Made by a program: the position numbers and the translations under genes. Below the pieces are notes generated by a model. The model was given only the letters and a program-made list of their open reading frames with translations, did no database searches and was not told where the DNA came from. Of a DNA stretch of 64,000 bases, positions 35,407 through 48,744 are shown piece by piece (within the stretch, counting starts at the first letter, position 1; each line of letters starts with the position of its first letter). This DNA comes from Anaerobacillus alkalidiazotrophicus (GTDB lineage Bacteria; Bacillota; Bacilli; Bacillales_H; Anaerobacillaceae): positions 373,500 through 437,499 of the forward strand of contig NZ_MLQS01000030.1 in assembly GCF_001866055.1 (NCBI RefSeq), written 5' to 3'.

Positions 35407-37134
35407 ATGAGTACCAAGTTGAGGAAAAAAGAAGTAATTGTTGAAAAAGAAAATCAAATGATGACTGGTTCATCCATGCTGATCGAAGCAATAAAGCAAG
35501 AGGGAGTAGATGTGATTTTTGGTTACCCGGGTGGAGCAATTTTACCAGCCTATGATCAAATTTATAAGGATGGAATTCGTCACATCTTAGCAAGGCATGA
35601 GCAAGGCGCGATTCACGCAGCAGAAGGATATGCGAGAGTATCTGGAAAGCCAGGTGTTGTAGTCGTGACATCTGGTCCAGGAGCTACTAATGTGGTTACG
35701 GGAATTGCAGATGCAATGATGGATTCACTTCCATTAGTTGTTTTTACTGGTCAAGTTGCTAGTTCTGTAATTGGTACAGATGCCTTTCAGGAAGCTGACG
35801 TAGTAGGTATTACAATGCCGATAACAAAACATAGTTATCAAGTGCGAAACGTAAATGACTTACCGAGAATAATTAAGGAAGCATTTCATATTGCGACAAC
35901 CGGAAGGCCAGGACCTGTATTAATTGACTTACCAAAGGATGTTTCACTGGAAACAGGTTTGTTTGATTATAGTAAAGCAGTTGATTTGCCAGGGTACCAA
36001 CCCACGATCATGCCTAATAAGTTACAAGTTAGAAAACTTGTAGAAGCAGTAAGTAGTGCAAAGAAACCACTTATCTTAGTTGGTGCCGGTGTGTTACATG
36101 CTAATGGAACTGATGAACTGTTAAAGTATGTTGAGCAACAGCAAATTCCTATTGCAAGTACCCTTTTAGGATTGGGAGCATTTCCAGGTGATCATGAATT
36201 GTTTTTAGGGATGGCTGGGATGCATGGAACTTACACAGCAAACATGGCTATTTATGAGTGCGATCTGTTAATTAGTTTAGGTAGCCGTTTTGATGATAGG
36301 GTAACAGGAAACCTTGAGAAGTTTGCACCAAATGCTAAAATTGCACACATTGATATTGATCCAGCAGAAATCGGGAAAAATATTGAAACTCAAATTCCGA
36401 TTGTTTCAGATGCCAAAGAAGCTCTAAAAGAATTAATTACCCAAAATGGTGTCAAATCGCAAAATTCAGTTTGGATCGAAGATTTAAAACGTTTAAAACA
36501 AGAGTATCCGTTATGGTATACAGAAGATACATCAGTAATAAAACCACAACAACTAATTGAGCGTATTTACGAAAAAACAAAAGGTGAAGCGATTGTAACA
36601 ACAGATGTTGGACAGCATCAAATGTGGACAGCACAATTTTTTAAATTTAAAAAGCCAAATCGTTGGGTTACGTCAGGTGGTTTAGGAACAATGGGATTTG
36701 GTTTCCCGGCTGCAATAGGAGCACAAATAGCTGAACCTAATACTCCGGTTATAGCATTCATGGGAGACGCTGGGTTCCAAATGACTCTGCAGGAGCTATC
36801 ACTTTTACAAGAAATGAAACTTCCAGTAAAATTAGTAATTGTAAATAATGCTTCCTTAGGGATGGTTCGACAATGGCAACAATTATTTTTTGAAGAACGT
36901 TATTCAAACTCTTTATTCCCTGTTCAACCAGACTTCGTAAAACTTGCCGAAGCTTATGACATAAAAGGTATGAGAGTGGATAGTGTGAATGATTTAGATA
37001 AAGCAGTTGAAGAGATGCTTGCTCATGATGGTCCAGTTTTAGTTGATTTTAGAGTAGCATCTAGAGAAAATGTTTACCCAATGGTGGCACCAGGTAAAGG
37101 ATTACACGAAATGATTGGGGTGAAACCATTATGA
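35407..37134 (+). CDS. ilvB: Acetolactate synthase large (catalytic) subunit
   Basis: A thiamine-diphosphate and FAD enzyme condensing pyruvate with pyruvate or 2-oxobutyrate, the first common step for branched-chain amino acids. The ThDP-activating glutamate is in [15 protein letters not shown], the PYR-domain start is [12 protein letters not shown], and the Mg/ThDP motif [12 protein letters not shown]...VNNASLGMV is intact. 575 aa. ATG at 35407 follows AGGGGGA. It overlaps ilvH by four bases (ATGA), giving coupled synthesis of both subunits. Confidence 0.97.
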   Translation: MSTKLRKKEVIVEKENQMMTGSSMLIEAIKQEGVDVIFGYPGGAILPAYDQIYKDGIRHILARHEQGAIHAAEGYARVSGKPGVVVVTSGPGATNVVTGIADAMMDSLPLVVFTGQVASSVIGTDAFQEADVVGITMPITKHSYQVRNVNDLPRIIKEAFHIATTGRPGPVLIDLPKDVSLETGLFDYSKAVDLPGYQPTIMPNKLQVRKLVEAVSSAKKPLILVGAGVLHANGTDELLKYVEQQQIPIASTLLGLGAFPGDHELFLGMAGMHGTYTANMAIYECDLLISLGSRFDDRVTGNLEKFAPNAKIAHIDIDPAEIGKNIETQIPIVSDAKEALKELITQNGVKSQNSVWIEDLKRLKQEYPLWYTEDTSVIKPQQLIERIYEKTKGEAIVTTDVGQHQMWTAQFFKFKKPNRWVTSGGLGTMGFGFPAAIGAQIAEPNTPVIAFMGDAGFQMTLQELSLLQEMKLPVKLVIVNNASLGMVRQWQQLFFEERYSNSLFPVQPDFVKLAEAYDIKGMRVDSVNDLDKAVEEMLAHDGPVLVDFRVASRENVYPMVAPGKGLHEMIGVKPL

Positions 37135-37649
37135 AACGAATAATAACAGCAACTGTAAATAATGTTTCAGGTGTTTTAAACCGGGTGACTGGAATGTTTG
37201 CTAGAAGAAACTACAATATTGAAAGCATTACGGTAGGGCACACTGAAAATCCAGCAATTTCTAGAATGACTTTTGTAGTAGTTGTTGACAGTGAGGAAAG
37301 TATAGAGCAAGTTATAAAACAATTAAATAAACAAATAGATGTGCTCAAAGTTTCAGATATCACAGATGAGTCAATAGTTTCAAGAGAACTAGCACTTATA
37401 AAAGTGTTTAGTACGGCTCAACAAAGAAGTGAGATCGCAGCAGTAATTAACCCATTTCGTGCTTTAATTATTGATGTTGGAAGAGAAAGTATGACTGTCC
37501 AAGTTACTGGTGATCAAGAAAAAATAGGAGCACTTATTGATTTACTACATCCTTACGGCATCAAAGAGTTAGCAAGAACTGGTATTACAGCCTTCAAACG
37601 GGGGCAGAAAGTGTCAAATAACGACCAAAGAGTAGTTTTAATTAATTAG
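37131..37649 (+). CDS. ilvH: Acetolactate synthase small (regulatory) subunit
   Basis: Binds valine and activates IlvB. The N-terminal ACT domain is clear ([28 protein letters not shown]), followed by the ALS small-subunit C-terminal domain (ELALIKVF to [16 protein letters not shown]). 172 aa, as in B. subtilis. The start overlaps the ilvB stop. Confidence 0.96.
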   Translation: MKRIITATVNNVSGVLNRVTGMFARRNYNIESITVGHTENPAISRMTFVVVVDSEESIEQVIKQLNKQIDVLKVSDITDESIVSRELALIKVFSTAQQRSEIAAVINPFRALIIDVGRESMTVQVTGDQEKIGALIDLLHPYGIKELARTGITAFKRGQKVSNNDQRVVLIN

Positions 37650-37733
37650 GAATTTGTAAGGAAATTGTGAAACATCACATGGTACTCTCACTTTCTTAAT
37701 TTCAAAATTATAAATTTAAAATAATAAAATTAG

Positions 37734-40302
<2,569 letters not shown>

Positions 40303-40321
40303 TGTCTAAGGGGGAACAAAA

Positions 40322-41410
40322 ATGAATAAAACAATAACAGTGTTACCTGGCGACGGAATTGGTCCTGAGGTTATCAAAGCAGCGCAGAAAGTATTAGATA
40401 CTGTTGCCGAAAAGTTTAGTCACCAATTTACGTACCAGAATGCCAAAATAGGTGGAGTGGCGATAGACGAAGATGGAACACCACTTCCTCAAGAAACAAT
40501 TGACCTTTGTAAAAAAAGTGATGGTGTTTTGTTAGGAGCAGTAGGTGGACCAAAGTGGGATACACTTCCAGGACATATGCGTCCGGAGAGAGGTCTACTA
40601 GGTATCCGTAAAGCGTTAGAGTTATATGCTAACTTACGACCAGTCACTGCTCACAAAAGCTTATTAGATGCTTCAACCTTAAAGAGAGAAGTTATTGAAG
40701 GTGTAGACTTAATGATCGTTCGTGAATTAACGGGTGGATTATATTTTGGTCAACCTCAAGAGAGACGACAAGAAAATGATGGAGAGTCAGTTGTTGACAC
40801 TCTTTATTATAAGAATTACGAAATTGAACGAATTATTAGACAAGCTTTTGAATTAGCTCGTCTACGTCGTAAAAAAGTGACATCTGTTGACAAAGCTAAT
40901 GTTCTTGAATCAAGTAGAGTTTGGCGTGAGATTGCAATCGCTGTTCACGCAGATTATCCTGATGTAGAGTTAGAACATATGTTAGTTGACAATGCTGCCA
41001 TGCAACTTATCCGAGATCCTAAGCAATTTGACGTTGTAGTAACTGAAAATATGTTTGGTGACATCTTAAGTGATGAAGCATCAATGCTAACAGGTTCTCT
41101 AGGAATGTTACCATCTGCAAGTATTAATGGAAATGGACCGGGGCTTTATGAACCAATTCATGGTTCCGCACCGGATATTGCAGGGAAAAACTTGGCTAAT
41201 CCATTAGCAACGATTTTATCTGTTGCAATGTTACTTCGCTACTCGTTTTTAATGCAAGAGGAAGCAGATGCTGTTGAAACTGCTGTTACGAAAGTTTTGG
41301 AAGCAGGTTACCGTACGGGAGATATTGCAGAAAAAGGACAGCCAGTGTTAAGTACAGAAGAAATGACTGAAAAAGTTATCGAACATATTCAATTAGCAGT
41401 AACAAATTAA
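40322..41410 (+). CDS. leuB: 3-isopropylmalate dehydrogenase
   Basis: Oxidatively decarboxylates 3-isopropylmalate with NAD+. Signature blocks are [44 protein letters not shown] and [25 protein letters not shown]. 362 aa. It follows leuA by 19 bases. An unusual nested hairpin structure separates it from leuC. Confidence 0.97.
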   Translation: MNKTITVLPGDGIGPEVIKAAQKVLDTVAEKFSHQFTYQNAKIGGVAIDEDGTPLPQETIDLCKKSDGVLLGAVGGPKWDTLPGHMRPERGLLGIRKALELYANLRPVTAHKSLLDASTLKREVIEGVDLMIVRELTGGLYFGQPQERRQENDGESVVDTLYYKNYEIERIIRQAFELARLRRKKVTSVDKANVLESSRVWREIAIAVHADYPDVELEHMLVDNAAMQLIRDPKQFDVVVTENMFGDILSDEASMLTGSLGMLPSASINGNGPGLYEPIHGSAPDIAGKNLANPLATILSVAMLLRYSFLMQEEADAVETAVTKVLEAGYRTGDIAEKGQPVLSTEEMTEKVIEHIQLAVTN

Positions 41411-41424
41411 AATGTAGAAAAGAG

Positions 41425-41487
41425 ATGTAGAATTAAGAAATAGCTTGAAGGCGCTGCTTTTAAGTAGCGCCTTCAATAATTCTACAT
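41425..41487 (+). other. Nested hairpins between leuB and leuC
   Basis: An outer perfect 11-bp inverted repeat, ATGTAGAATTA (41425-41435) with TAATTCTACAT (41477-41487), encloses a perfect 9-bp hairpin, GAAGGCGCT (41447-41455) with AGCGCCTTC (41466-41474). A third strand, AAAATGTAGAA (41409-41419), can compete for the same 3' arm (TTCTACATTTT to 41490). There is no strong U-run after the inner hairpin, so it may be an attenuating or mRNA-processing structure rather than a full terminator. Confidence 0.6.
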
Positions 41488-41520
41488 TTTCCTTTTACAT
41501 TAGAATGGGAGAGGATCTTG

Positions 41521-42933
41521 ATGAGTAAAAAAACGATCATCGAAAAAATTTGGGATAAGCATACAGTTGTTGATGAACCAGGTAAACCTACTCTATTATA
41601 CATCGACCTTCATATGGTTCACGAAGTTACCTCACCTCAAGCCTTTGAGGGATTACGTTTAAAGGGAAGAAAAGTTCGCCGTCCTGATTTGACGTTTGCA
41701 ACAATGGACCATAACGTTCCAACGCTAAACCGTTATACAATCACTGATGAAATTGCAAAAAAGCAAATGGATACCTTGTCTGAGAACTGTAATCAATTTG
41801 GAATTAAAGTTGCTGATTTAAACAGCCCTGATAGTGGGATTGTTCATGTAATCGGTCCTGAATTAGGTCTAACTCAGCCAGGTAAAACAATTGTTTGTGG
41901 AGATAGCCATACGTCTACTCATGGTGCCTTTGGTGCATTAGCGTTTGGAATCGGAACAAGTGAAGTAGAACATGTTCTAAGTACACAAACATTATGGCAA
42001 TCAAAGCCAAAAACGTTACAAGTACATGTAAAAGGTGACTTACCTATAGGTGTAACAGCTAAAGACGTTATTTTAGCAATTATTGCAAAATATGGTGTTA
42101 ATTTTGGAACTGGTTCAGTCATCGAATTTACAGGTGAATCTATTCGTAAAATGACTATGGAAGAACGTATGACAATTTGTAATATGAGTATCGAAGCAGG
42201 TGCAAAAGCTGGTTTAATAAGCCCAGATGAAGTAACTTTCGAATACTTAAAAGGAAAAGAATATGCTCCACAAGGAGAAGCTTTTGAAAAAGCTGTTGCA
42301 GAGTGGAAAGCCCTTGCTACTGATGAAGGAGCTACTTACGATCAAACAGTTGAAATAGACGCATCTGAAATTGAGCCACAAGTAACATGGGGAACTAATC
42401 CTTCACAAGGAATTGGTATTAATGGAGTAGTACCTAATCCTGCTAATGCTACAAATGCTGTTGATAAAAAAGCTGTAGAGCAAGCACTTGAATACATGGG
42501 TCTTGAACCTAATACACCGATTACTGATATTGAGATTCAACATGTATTTATTGGTTCATGTACAAACTCTAGAATGAGTGACCTGCGTGCAGCAGCGCAA
42601 GTAGCAAAAGGAAGAAAAGTAGCACCTGGAGTACGAGCAATGGTTGTTCCAGGTTCGCAGAAAATCAAATTACAAGCTGAGGCAGAAGGTTTAGATCAAG
42701 TTTTCTTAGAAGCTGGCTTCGAATGGCGTGAGTCTGGTTGCAGTATGTGTTTAAGCATGAACCCTGACTTCGTACCAGAAGGAGAACGTTGTGCTTCTAC
42801 TTCAAACCGAAACTTCGAAGGTCGCCAAGGAAAAGGTGCAAGAACTCATCTAGTTAGTCCGGCAATGGCAGCAGCAGCAGCAATAGCTGGTAAGTTCGTT
42901 GATGTTCGTACGTTTACTGAGGCAACAGTTTAA
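41521..42933 (+). CDS. leuC: 3-isopropylmalate dehydratase large subunit
   Basis: An aconitase-type [4Fe-4S] enzyme isomerising 2- to 3-isopropylmalate with LeuD. Cluster ligands are in [13 protein letters not shown] and GCSMCLSMN. The N-terminal EKIWDKHTV and [32 protein letters not shown] blocks are also diagnostic. ATG at 41521 follows GGGAGAGGA; a TTG one codon earlier is less suitable. 470 aa. leuD follows after 33 bases. Confidence 0.97.
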   Translation: MSKKTIIEKIWDKHTVVDEPGKPTLLYIDLHMVHEVTSPQAFEGLRLKGRKVRRPDLTFATMDHNVPTLNRYTITDEIAKKQMDTLSENCNQFGIKVADLNSPDSGIVHVIGPELGLTQPGKTIVCGDSHTSTHGAFGALAFGIGTSEVEHVLSTQTLWQSKPKTLQVHVKGDLPIGVTAKDVILAIIAKYGVNFGTGSVIEFTGESIRKMTMEERMTICNMSIEAGAKAGLISPDEVTFEYLKGKEYAPQGEAFEKAVAEWKALATDEGATYDQTVEIDASEIEPQVTWGTNPSQGIGINGVVPNPANATNAVDKKAVEQALEYMGLEPNTPITDIEIQHVFIGSCTNSRMSDLRAAAQVAKGRKVAPGVRAMVVPGSQKIKLQAEAEGLDQVFLEAGFEWRESGCSMCLSMNPDFVPEGERCASTSNRNFEGRQGKGARTHLVSPAMAAAAAIAGKFVDVRTFTEATV

Positions 42934-42966
42934 TAGAAAACATTTTTGTTGGAGGTGCAGTTAGTT

Positions 42967-43551
42967 ATGGCTGGAATTGTAGTTCATAAAGGTAATGCAG
43001 CGGCAATGGACCGTGTAAATGTAGATACAGATCAAATTATTCCAAAGCAATTTTTAAAACGTATTGAAAGATCTGGTTTTGGTCAATTCTTATTTTTTGA
43101 TTGGCGTTTCAATGCTGATGGAACAGATAATAGTAACTTTGAATTAAATCAACCACACAACAAAAACGCAACTATTTTAGTAGCTAATGAAAACTTTGGT
43201 TGTGGTTCTTCAAGAGAACATGCTCCTTGGGCGATCCAAGATTATGGGTTCCAAGTAGTTATTTCACCAAGTTTTGCAGATATTTTTTACAATAACTGCG
43301 TAAAAAATGGTATTCTTCCGATCAAACTTACAGAAACTGAAGTAGAGGAATTGTTAGCGAAAGCTGATAAGGGTGTTTATGAATTAACAGTTGATTTGAA
43401 AGAACAAACTGTATCTGATGACCAAGGTTTTTCAGCAAAATTCACAATTGATCCGTACTGGAAAGAAATGCTTATGAACGGTTGGGATGAAGTATCTGTA
43501 ACATTAAATTATGAAGAAGATATTTCTGAATATGAAAAACAAAGAGCATAA
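42967..43551 (+). CDS. leuD: 3-isopropylmalate dehydratase small subunit
   Basis: The swivelling-domain partner of LeuC, completing the active site. Diagnostic segments are RVNVDTDQIIPKQFLK, ENFGCGSSREHAPWAIQDYGF and FYNNCVKNGILPI. ATG at 42967 follows GGAGGTG (42951-42957) by nine bases; the TTG at 42946 lies before that site and is rejected. 194 aa. It ends the operon at a strong terminator. Confidence 0.95.
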   Translation: MAGIVVHKGNAAAMDRVNVDTDQIIPKQFLKRIERSGFGQFLFFDWRFNADGTDNSNFELNQPHNKNATILVANENFGCGSSREHAPWAIQDYGFQVVISPSFADIFYNNCVKNGILPIKLTETEVEELLAKADKGVYELTVDLKEQTVSDDQGFSAKFTIDPYWKEMLMNGWDEVSVTLNYEEDISEYEKQRA

Positions 43552-43560
43552 GTAAGGACA

Positions 43561-43597
43561 AGAAGGGGAGACAAACAATTGTCTTTCCTTCTTTTTT
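43561..43597 (+). terminator. Rho-independent terminator of the ilv-leu operon
   Basis: AGAAGGGGAGACAA (43561-43574) pairs with TTGTCTTTCCTTCT (43579-43592, one G-T pair), followed by T residues. Confidence 0.9.
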
Positions 43598-43652
43598 TAC
43601 ATAATCAGAATTTATAAATTTCTAACTTGGAAACTGTCTAGCACAATGAGAA
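43598..43652 (+). repeat. Repeat family C copy 5, truncated
   Basis: ACATAATCAGAATTTATAAA, then TTTCTAACTTGGAAACTGTC and TAGCACAATGAG: the left end of the family, starting directly at the T-run of the leuD terminator. The rest of the element is missing, apart from a possible AAGGCG trace near 43679. Confidence 0.65.
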
Positions 43653-43767
43653 AGTAAATCATGTGTGTTTCTTGGCATAAGGCGTAAGAAGTTGTTTCGT
43701 TGTAATTCATATATTAGAATGGTAAACTTAAAGGAAAAGGCGTACTAAAGGGTGGAGCGATTGTTTC

Positions 43768-44793
43768 ATGAGAGAGAAACAAAAAAAAATTAAGGAAAAG
43801 GTAGTTTTATTTCCGGGTGTAGTGGAAAAGCTTGTAGCAAAGGGCATGGAAGCATTAAAGCAAAAAAGTTTTTCAGATGCATTTTCATTTTTTGACCAAG
43901 CACTACAAATTGAACCGGATCATCCGCAAGCAAGGTTTGGTCTTGCTTTAAGCTTAATTGAACAAGCAAGGTTAGAAGAAGCTAAAGAAGTTACTGAACA
44001 AATGCTTAAAGAAGATGTTGGTAATTATTATGATATTTTACAAGTACATATTTCCTTATTGGTTCAACTAGGAGAATATGATGAAGTAGTTACTATGCTT
44101 GAAGGCATTATGACTGAAGAAAAGTTGCCAGCAAATCTAGCAGAATCTTTTTATCACCTATTACATTTTAGTCGTCAGATGGTAGATGATGGGACACAAG
44201 TAGAAATTGATATCGATATCAAACAGCCGCCAGAAGAAGTGTTAAATATGTTATATAATGGCACAGTTGAGAAGCAATGGCTGGCAATTCAAATGTTAGG
44301 GAAATTGCCCGCATCAGTTTTTATGGAAACAGTCAAACAATACTTAATGACAGACCAATTTGATCCAGTACTGAAAAGTATTATTTTGCAGCAGCTAAAA
44401 GAAAAGAATGTAATAGGAGATATTGAAATACATAAGTTTGGTAAAGTAATCCACATAAACATTTCTGAATTAGAAGATGTTTACCATGAGGAATTTGGTC
44501 AAAATACTATAAAGTTAGTAGCTGAACAATTAGAAAATGATAATCCTAGTTTATTTGAAGTAGTTACCCAATTGTGGTGGCATTATCTCTTTGCTATCTA
44601 TCCTATTTCACCTGAACCGTTGCAACCTTCACTATGGGCTGCTGCTGTGCATAGGACGGGAATTGAAATGGCAGGAATAGACTTTGATGATTATAACTTA
44701 GCAAACAAATATAACGTAGATAAAGAAGAGATGGTCGTTTGTTCCGAGGGGATTTTGAAAATTGAGAACGAGACCTATAAAGGAATTACATAA
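43768..44793 (+). CDS. ysoA: TPR-repeat protein YsoA
   Basis: A 341-residue soluble protein of unknown role; the orthologue lies between leuD and tig in B. subtilis. TPR-type helices are seen at about residues 20-125 (GMEALKQKSFSDAFSFFDQALQIEPDHPQARFGLALSL is typical). The C-terminal half is acidic and helical without a recognised catalytic motif. The ATG is preceded by AGGGTGGAG at a suitable distance. Confidence 0.85.
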   Translation: MREKQKKIKEKVVLFPGVVEKLVAKGMEALKQKSFSDAFSFFDQALQIEPDHPQARFGLALSLIEQARLEEAKEVTEQMLKEDVGNYYDILQVHISLLVQLGEYDEVVTMLEGIMTEEKLPANLAESFYHLLHFSRQMVDDGTQVEIDIDIKQPPEEVLNMLYNGTVEKQWLAIQMLGKLPASVFMETVKQYLMTDQFDPVLKSIILQQLKEKNVIGDIEIHKFGKVIHINISELEDVYHEEFGQNTIKLVAEQLENDNPSLFEVVTQLWWHYLFAIYPISPEPLQPSLWAAAVHRTGIEMAGIDFDDYNLANKYNVDKEEMVVCSEGILKIENETYKGIT

Positions 44794-44870
44794 TAATACT
44801 GGTTACTATTCTTCTAACAGTATTAGATCCAGTATTATAGCTGGAAAGATTTTGTACTAATTTCTAACAG

Positions 44871-44898
44871 TTGAAATGATACTACTCTATGGTATAAT
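44871..44898 (+). promoter_or_regulatory. Sigma-A promoter of tig
   Basis: TTGAAA (44871-44876), 16-base spacer, perfect TATAAT (44893-44898) with a TGG extension. The leader to tig is about 180 bases. Confidence 0.65.
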
Positions 44899-45082
44899 AG
44901 AATGGTTGTAAAAAGTGGAATATCATATAATTTTTTATGCTTTAAGAAAGGTTACACCTTTGTTAGAGGATTAAATTACATTGAAAAATGATACTCAGTC
45001 TTATAATGATAGTCAGTTTAGTTTTTCAAGTGTTACAAGCCACAAATACTTAATGATTGAAAATGTTGGAGGGAAAGAATAA

Positions 45083-46378
45083 ATGACTGCAAAATGGGAA
45101 AAGTTAGAAGGAAATCAAGGCGTACTTACAATTGAAGTAGAAGCCGCAAAGGTTGATGAAGCGTTAGATCAAGCTTTTAAAAAAGTAGTAGGTAAAGTGA
45201 ATGTACCTGGGTTCCGTAAAGGGAAAATTCCTCGTGCGATGTTTGAACAACGTTTTGGAGTTGAATCGTTATACCAAGATGCTTTAGATATTTTATTACC
45301 AACTGCATATGGAGCTGCGATTCAGGAAACAAATATTGAACCTGTAGACCGTCCTGATATTGATGTTGAACAAATGGGCAAAGGACAAAATCTTATTTTC
45401 AAAGCTACAGTAACTGTAAAGCCAGAAGTTCAGCTTGGGGAATATAAAGGTTTAGAAGTTGAAGAAATGGAAACAACTGTAACTGATGAAGATGTTGAAC
45501 TTGAGTTAAAACAACTTCAAGAAAAACATGCTGAATTAATCGTTGTTGAAGAGGGAACAATTGAAAATGGCGATACTGCTATTATTGATTTCGAAGGTTT
45601 TGTTGATGGTACACCTTTTGAAGGTGGAAAAGGGGAAAACTATTCATTAGAAATTGGTTCTGGTTCATTTATTCCAGGTTTTGAAGAGCAATTAGTTGGT
45701 GTTAAATCAGGAGAAGAAAAAGATGTTGAAGTATCTTTCCCTGAAGAATATCATGCTGCTGATTTAGCTGGTAAGCCTGCAGTATTTAAATGTAAAGTTC
45801 ACGATATTAAACGTAAGCAGCTTCCAGAGCTTAATGACGAGTTTGCAAAAGATGTAAATGAGGAAGTTGAAACGTTAGAAGCTTTAAAAAATAATATTAA
45901 AGAAAAAATGATCCAAGACAAAGAAACAGAAGCTAACCACCAAAAACGTGATTCCCTAGTAGAAAAAGCTGCAGAGAATGCTACTATTGATATACCAGAA
46001 GCAATGATTACAACTGAAGTAGACCGTATGTTAGAAGAGTTTGGACAACGCCTTCAAGCTCAAGGTATGAATTTAGATTTATACTACCAGTTCTCAGGTA
46101 CAGATGAAAATGGTATGCGCGAGCAATTTAAAGCAGATGCTGAAAAAAGAGTTCGTATTAACTTAACTCTTGAAGCTATTGCTCAAGCAGAAAATTTAGA
46201 AGTATCTGATGAAGAAGTTGAAGTTGAACTTGAAAAAATGTCAGAACTTTATAAGCGTTCTGTTGATGAACTTAAACAAATTCTAGCAATGCAAGGTGGA
46301 ATTGCTGCTATGAAGGGTGATTTAAAAGTTCGTAAAGCAGTAGATTTACTTGTTGAAAATAGTAAAGTTGTTGCATAA
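45083..46378 (+). CDS. tig: Trigger factor
   Basis: The ribosome-bound chaperone and peptidyl-prolyl isomerase that meets nascent chains. The N-terminal ribosome-binding loop [17 protein letters not shown] (about 43-60), the FKBP-like PPIase domain (about 160-245: [35 protein letters not shown]) and the helical C-terminal arms are all present. 431 aa. ATG follows TTGGAGGGA. Terminator downstream. Confidence 0.97.
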   Translation: MTAKWEKLEGNQGVLTIEVEAAKVDEALDQAFKKVVGKVNVPGFRKGKIPRAMFEQRFGVESLYQDALDILLPTAYGAAIQETNIEPVDRPDIDVEQMGKGQNLIFKATVTVKPEVQLGEYKGLEVEEMETTVTDEDVELELKQLQEKHAELIVVEEGTIENGDTAIIDFEGFVDGTPFEGGKGENYSLEIGSGSFIPGFEEQLVGVKSGEEKDVEVSFPEEYHAADLAGKPAVFKCKVHDIKRKQLPELNDEFAKDVNEEVETLEALKNNIKEKMIQDKETEANHQKRDSLVEKAAENATIDIPEAMITTEVDRMLEEFGQRLQAQGMNLDLYYQFSGTDENGMREQFKADAEKRVRINLTLEAIAQAENLEVSDEEVEVELEKMSELYKRSVDELKQILAMQGGIAAMKGDLKVRKAVDLLVENSKVVA

Positions 46379-46387
46379 CAATACTAA

Positions 46388-46420
46388 TAACAAGGCGCGA
46401 ATATTTTCGTGCCTTGTTTT
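46388..46420 (+). terminator. Rho-independent terminator of tig
   Basis: AACAAGGC...GCCTTGTT with inner CGAA/TTCG pairing, followed by TT, ten bases after the stop. Confidence 0.85.
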
Positions 46421-46484
46421 ATACTATAATAATTTATAAATTCTAATAAGTTTCATAATTGTTTATTTTCGCTACTCTGATACT

Positions 46485-46521
46485 AAATGTTGTTGGATGA
46501 AGATCGTTTCCAACAACATTT
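46485..46521. other. Perfect 13-bp inverted repeat between tig and clpX
   Basis: AAATGTTGTTGGA (46485-46497) and TCCAACAACATTT (46509-46521), separated by 11 bases. No T-run follows on either strand. It could be an operator or a stable RNA hairpin; nothing in the sequence decides which. Confidence 0.5.
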
Positions 46522-46730
46522 AGACTGATGTAGATCCATTTAGGTAATTATGAAATTCACTCACATAAAATAATTAAAATTTTTTTGATAAATAAGTTAT
46601 GTTTTTTATATTATTAGTAAATTAATTGTAGTAGGAACTAACAGGTATGATATATACATAAAGCCTTTAAATTATGAAAGTATATTTTTTGACAAGGAAA
46701 TTTGAAATTCTTTATTTTTTTAAAAGGAAA

Positions 46731-46875
46731 AAAGGAGGTAAAAATTGAATTAATTACATATACTCTTAAATACATACGGAGTAATCAAAAATTATCTTCG
46801 TACATACTATGTTTTATAGTGGGTGCTACAATTAGCGCTTACTGCTTAAGATGTGATAAAATGCTATACATATGA
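46731..46875 (+). other. Strong ribosome-binding site before non-standard short frames, upstream of clpX
   Basis: AAAGGAGGT (46731-46739) is a near-perfect ribosome-binding site. At the right distance there is no ATG or GTG: there is TTG AAT TAA (46745-46753), a two-codon frame, and in another phase ATT at 46744, which opens 43 codons to TGA at 46873-46875. The latter frame also extends upstream to a TTG at 46702 (57 codons) and encodes a hydrophobic stretch (SSYILCFIVGATISAYCL) like a single membrane helix. TTGACA occurs at about 46689. The rest of the 575-base gap is AT-rich. Confidence 0.35.
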
Positions 46876-46953
46876 AAGACTAAATGAATTCGGTAAAATT
46901 TTAGTACGATATTAGTATCGAGAGATAGAACAAACTTTGAGGGGTGAAAATTT

Positions 46954-48225
46954 ATGTTTAAATTTAATGACGAAAAAGGACAGCTGAAGTGTTCTTTTTG
47001 CGGTAAGACTCAAGATCAAGTAAGGAAACTTGTTGCTGGTCCAGGGGTTTATATATGTGACGAGTGTATCGAGTTGTGTACTGAAATCGTTGAGGAAGAA
47101 TTGGGAACAGAGGAAGAAGTTGACTTTCAAGATATTCCAAAACCAAAGGAAATTCGTGAAATTCTAGATGATTATGTAATAGGACAGGAACAAGCTAAGA
47201 AGACATTATCAGTGGCTGTATATAACCACTATAAACGTATTAATTCTGGCCAAAAAGCAGATGAGGTTGAACTATCAAAAAGTAATATTTGTATGATAGG
47301 CCCAACAGGGAGTGGGAAAACCCTTCTTGCGCAAACGATGGCTCGAATATTAAATGTGCCATTTGCTATTGCAGATGCTACAAGTCTAACGGAAGCAGGA
47401 TACGTAGGTGAAGATGTTGAAAACATTCTTCTTAAATTAATTCAAGCAGCTGATTACGATGTAGAAAAAGCCGAAAAAGGAATTATTTACATCGATGAAA
47501 TTGATAAAGTTGCTCGTAAGTCAGAGAACCCTTCTATTACTCGAGATGTATCAGGTGAAGGTGTGCAGCAAGCCCTTCTTAAAATTCTTGAAGGGACAAC
47601 AGCGAGTGTTCCTCCTCAAGGTGGTAGAAAACACCCACATCAAGAATTTATTCAAATTGACACAACGAATATTTTATTTATTTGTGGTGGGGCATTTGAC
47701 GGTATAGAACAAATTATTAAACGTCGTTTAGGTAAAAAGGTTATTGGGTTTGGCTCTGATGTTGGTAAACAAGAAGATTTAAAACCGGGTGAATATTTGG
47801 CAAAAGTATTACCAGAAGATTTACTTCGTTTCGGTCTAATTCCAGAATTTATTGGGAGACTACCTGTCATTTCAAGTTTACAGCCTCTCGATGAAGATGC
47901 ATTAATCGAAATTTTAACTAGACCAAAGAATGCTCTAGTTAAGCAATATGTCAAGTTGTTAGAATTAGATGACGTTGAATTAACATTTACTGATGACGCT
48001 TTAGTGGAAGTAGCGAAACAAGCCATTGAACGTAAAACGGGAGCTCGTGGTTTACGTTCAATAATTGAAGGTATAATGTTAGATGTAATGTTTGAATTAC
48101 CTTCACGTGATGATATTGCAAAATGTACAATTACCCCTGAAGTTGTTACTGATAATGCAAATCCTATTTTGGAAACAAAAGATGGAGAAGTTATTCAAAA
48201 ACCACTTCCGAAAGAAAGTGCGTAA
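46954..48225 (+). CDS. clpX: ATP-dependent Clp protease ATP-binding subunit ClpX
   Basis: The AAA+ unfoldase that feeds substrates to ClpP. The N-terminal zinc-binding domain has four cysteines (CSFCGKTQ and ICDECIELC). Walker A GPTGSGKT is at about 116-123, Walker [12 protein letters not shown] follows, then the ClpP-contacting IGF loop (KKVIGFGSD) and the [17 protein letters not shown] sensor-2 region. 423 aa. ATG follows GAGGGGTGA. It has its own terminator and is not fused with lonB. Confidence 0.97.
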   Translation: MFKFNDEKGQLKCSFCGKTQDQVRKLVAGPGVYICDECIELCTEIVEEELGTEEEVDFQDIPKPKEIREILDDYVIGQEQAKKTLSVAVYNHYKRINSGQKADEVELSKSNICMIGPTGSGKTLLAQTMARILNVPFAIADATSLTEAGYVGEDVENILLKLIQAADYDVEKAEKGIIYIDEIDKVARKSENPSITRDVSGEGVQQALLKILEGTTASVPPQGGRKHPHQEFIQIDTTNILFICGGAFDGIEQIIKRRLGKKVIGFGSDVGKQEDLKPGEYLAKVLPEDLLRFGLIPEFIGRLPVISSLQPLDEDALIEILTRPKNALVKQYVKLLELDDVELTFTDDALVEVAKQAIERKTGARGLRSIIEGIMLDVMFELPSRDDIAKCTITPEVVTDNANPILETKDGEVIQKPLPKESA

Positions 48226-48278
48226 AAAACTTAGCCCGATAACGTGACGGCTTAACTGAATAATGATTTATTTTCTGC

Positions 48279-48316
48279 AAAGCTAGTGAACAAACTATTT
48301 GTTCGCTAGCTTTTTT
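48279..48316 (+). terminator. Rho-independent terminator of clpX
   Basis: AAGCTAGTGAACAAA pairs with TTTGTTCGCTAGCTT (one G-T pair), then T residues. Confidence 0.9.
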
Positions 48317-48578
48317 ATATAATCAGAATTTATAAATTTCTAATTTGGAACCTGTCTAGCGCAAGCAGCCTACGAGCTCGGTCACTTCAGTCAAGAAACG
48401 GACTTCAATAACTACTTGAATAACCTCTCAGAATAGCTTCATGCAGCTTTGCTTCGAGGAAGCTTACTACGAAGCAATACTAGAAGACGCAGAAGCACGT
48501 AGGAAGCCAAAGAGCGGCTTCTGTCAAAGGCCTTCCAGTGCCTATCGCTCGTGACCAAGGCGCTTGCGCTTTTCTTGT
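48317..48578 (+). repeat. Repeat family C copy 6, longest
   Basis: Starts at the clpX terminator T-run (ATATAATCAGAATTTATAAA, core TTTCTAATTTGGAACCTG). AGCGCAAGC (48358-48366) and GCTTGCGCT (48562-48570) are the inverted ends. It combines the interior of copy 2 (CTTCATGCAGCTTTGCT) with that of copy 4 (GGAAGCCAAAGAGCGGCTTC, CCTTCCAGTGCCTATCGCTC), so it may be a fuller version of the family. Noncoding. Confidence 0.75.
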
Positions 48579-48744
48579 ATTAGGGAATGATCTGAGGTAC
48601 TTTACAAAAATTTTCGAGTAGAGTTAGTAACTATTTTTTCCATGCGATAACAATTATTCCCTTCTCACAAATTGAAGATTACTCGATACATTACCGGAGA
48701 TACTAAATGGCATAGATCTTGAAAAATTAGTAGGAGGGTACTTC

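Noticed and set aside
46546..46563. An 18-base sequence (AATTATGAAATTCACTCA) repeated at 60643-60660
   Set aside because: Exact repeat, but short and AT-rich with no shared context; chance or a trace of an old repeat cannot be told apart.
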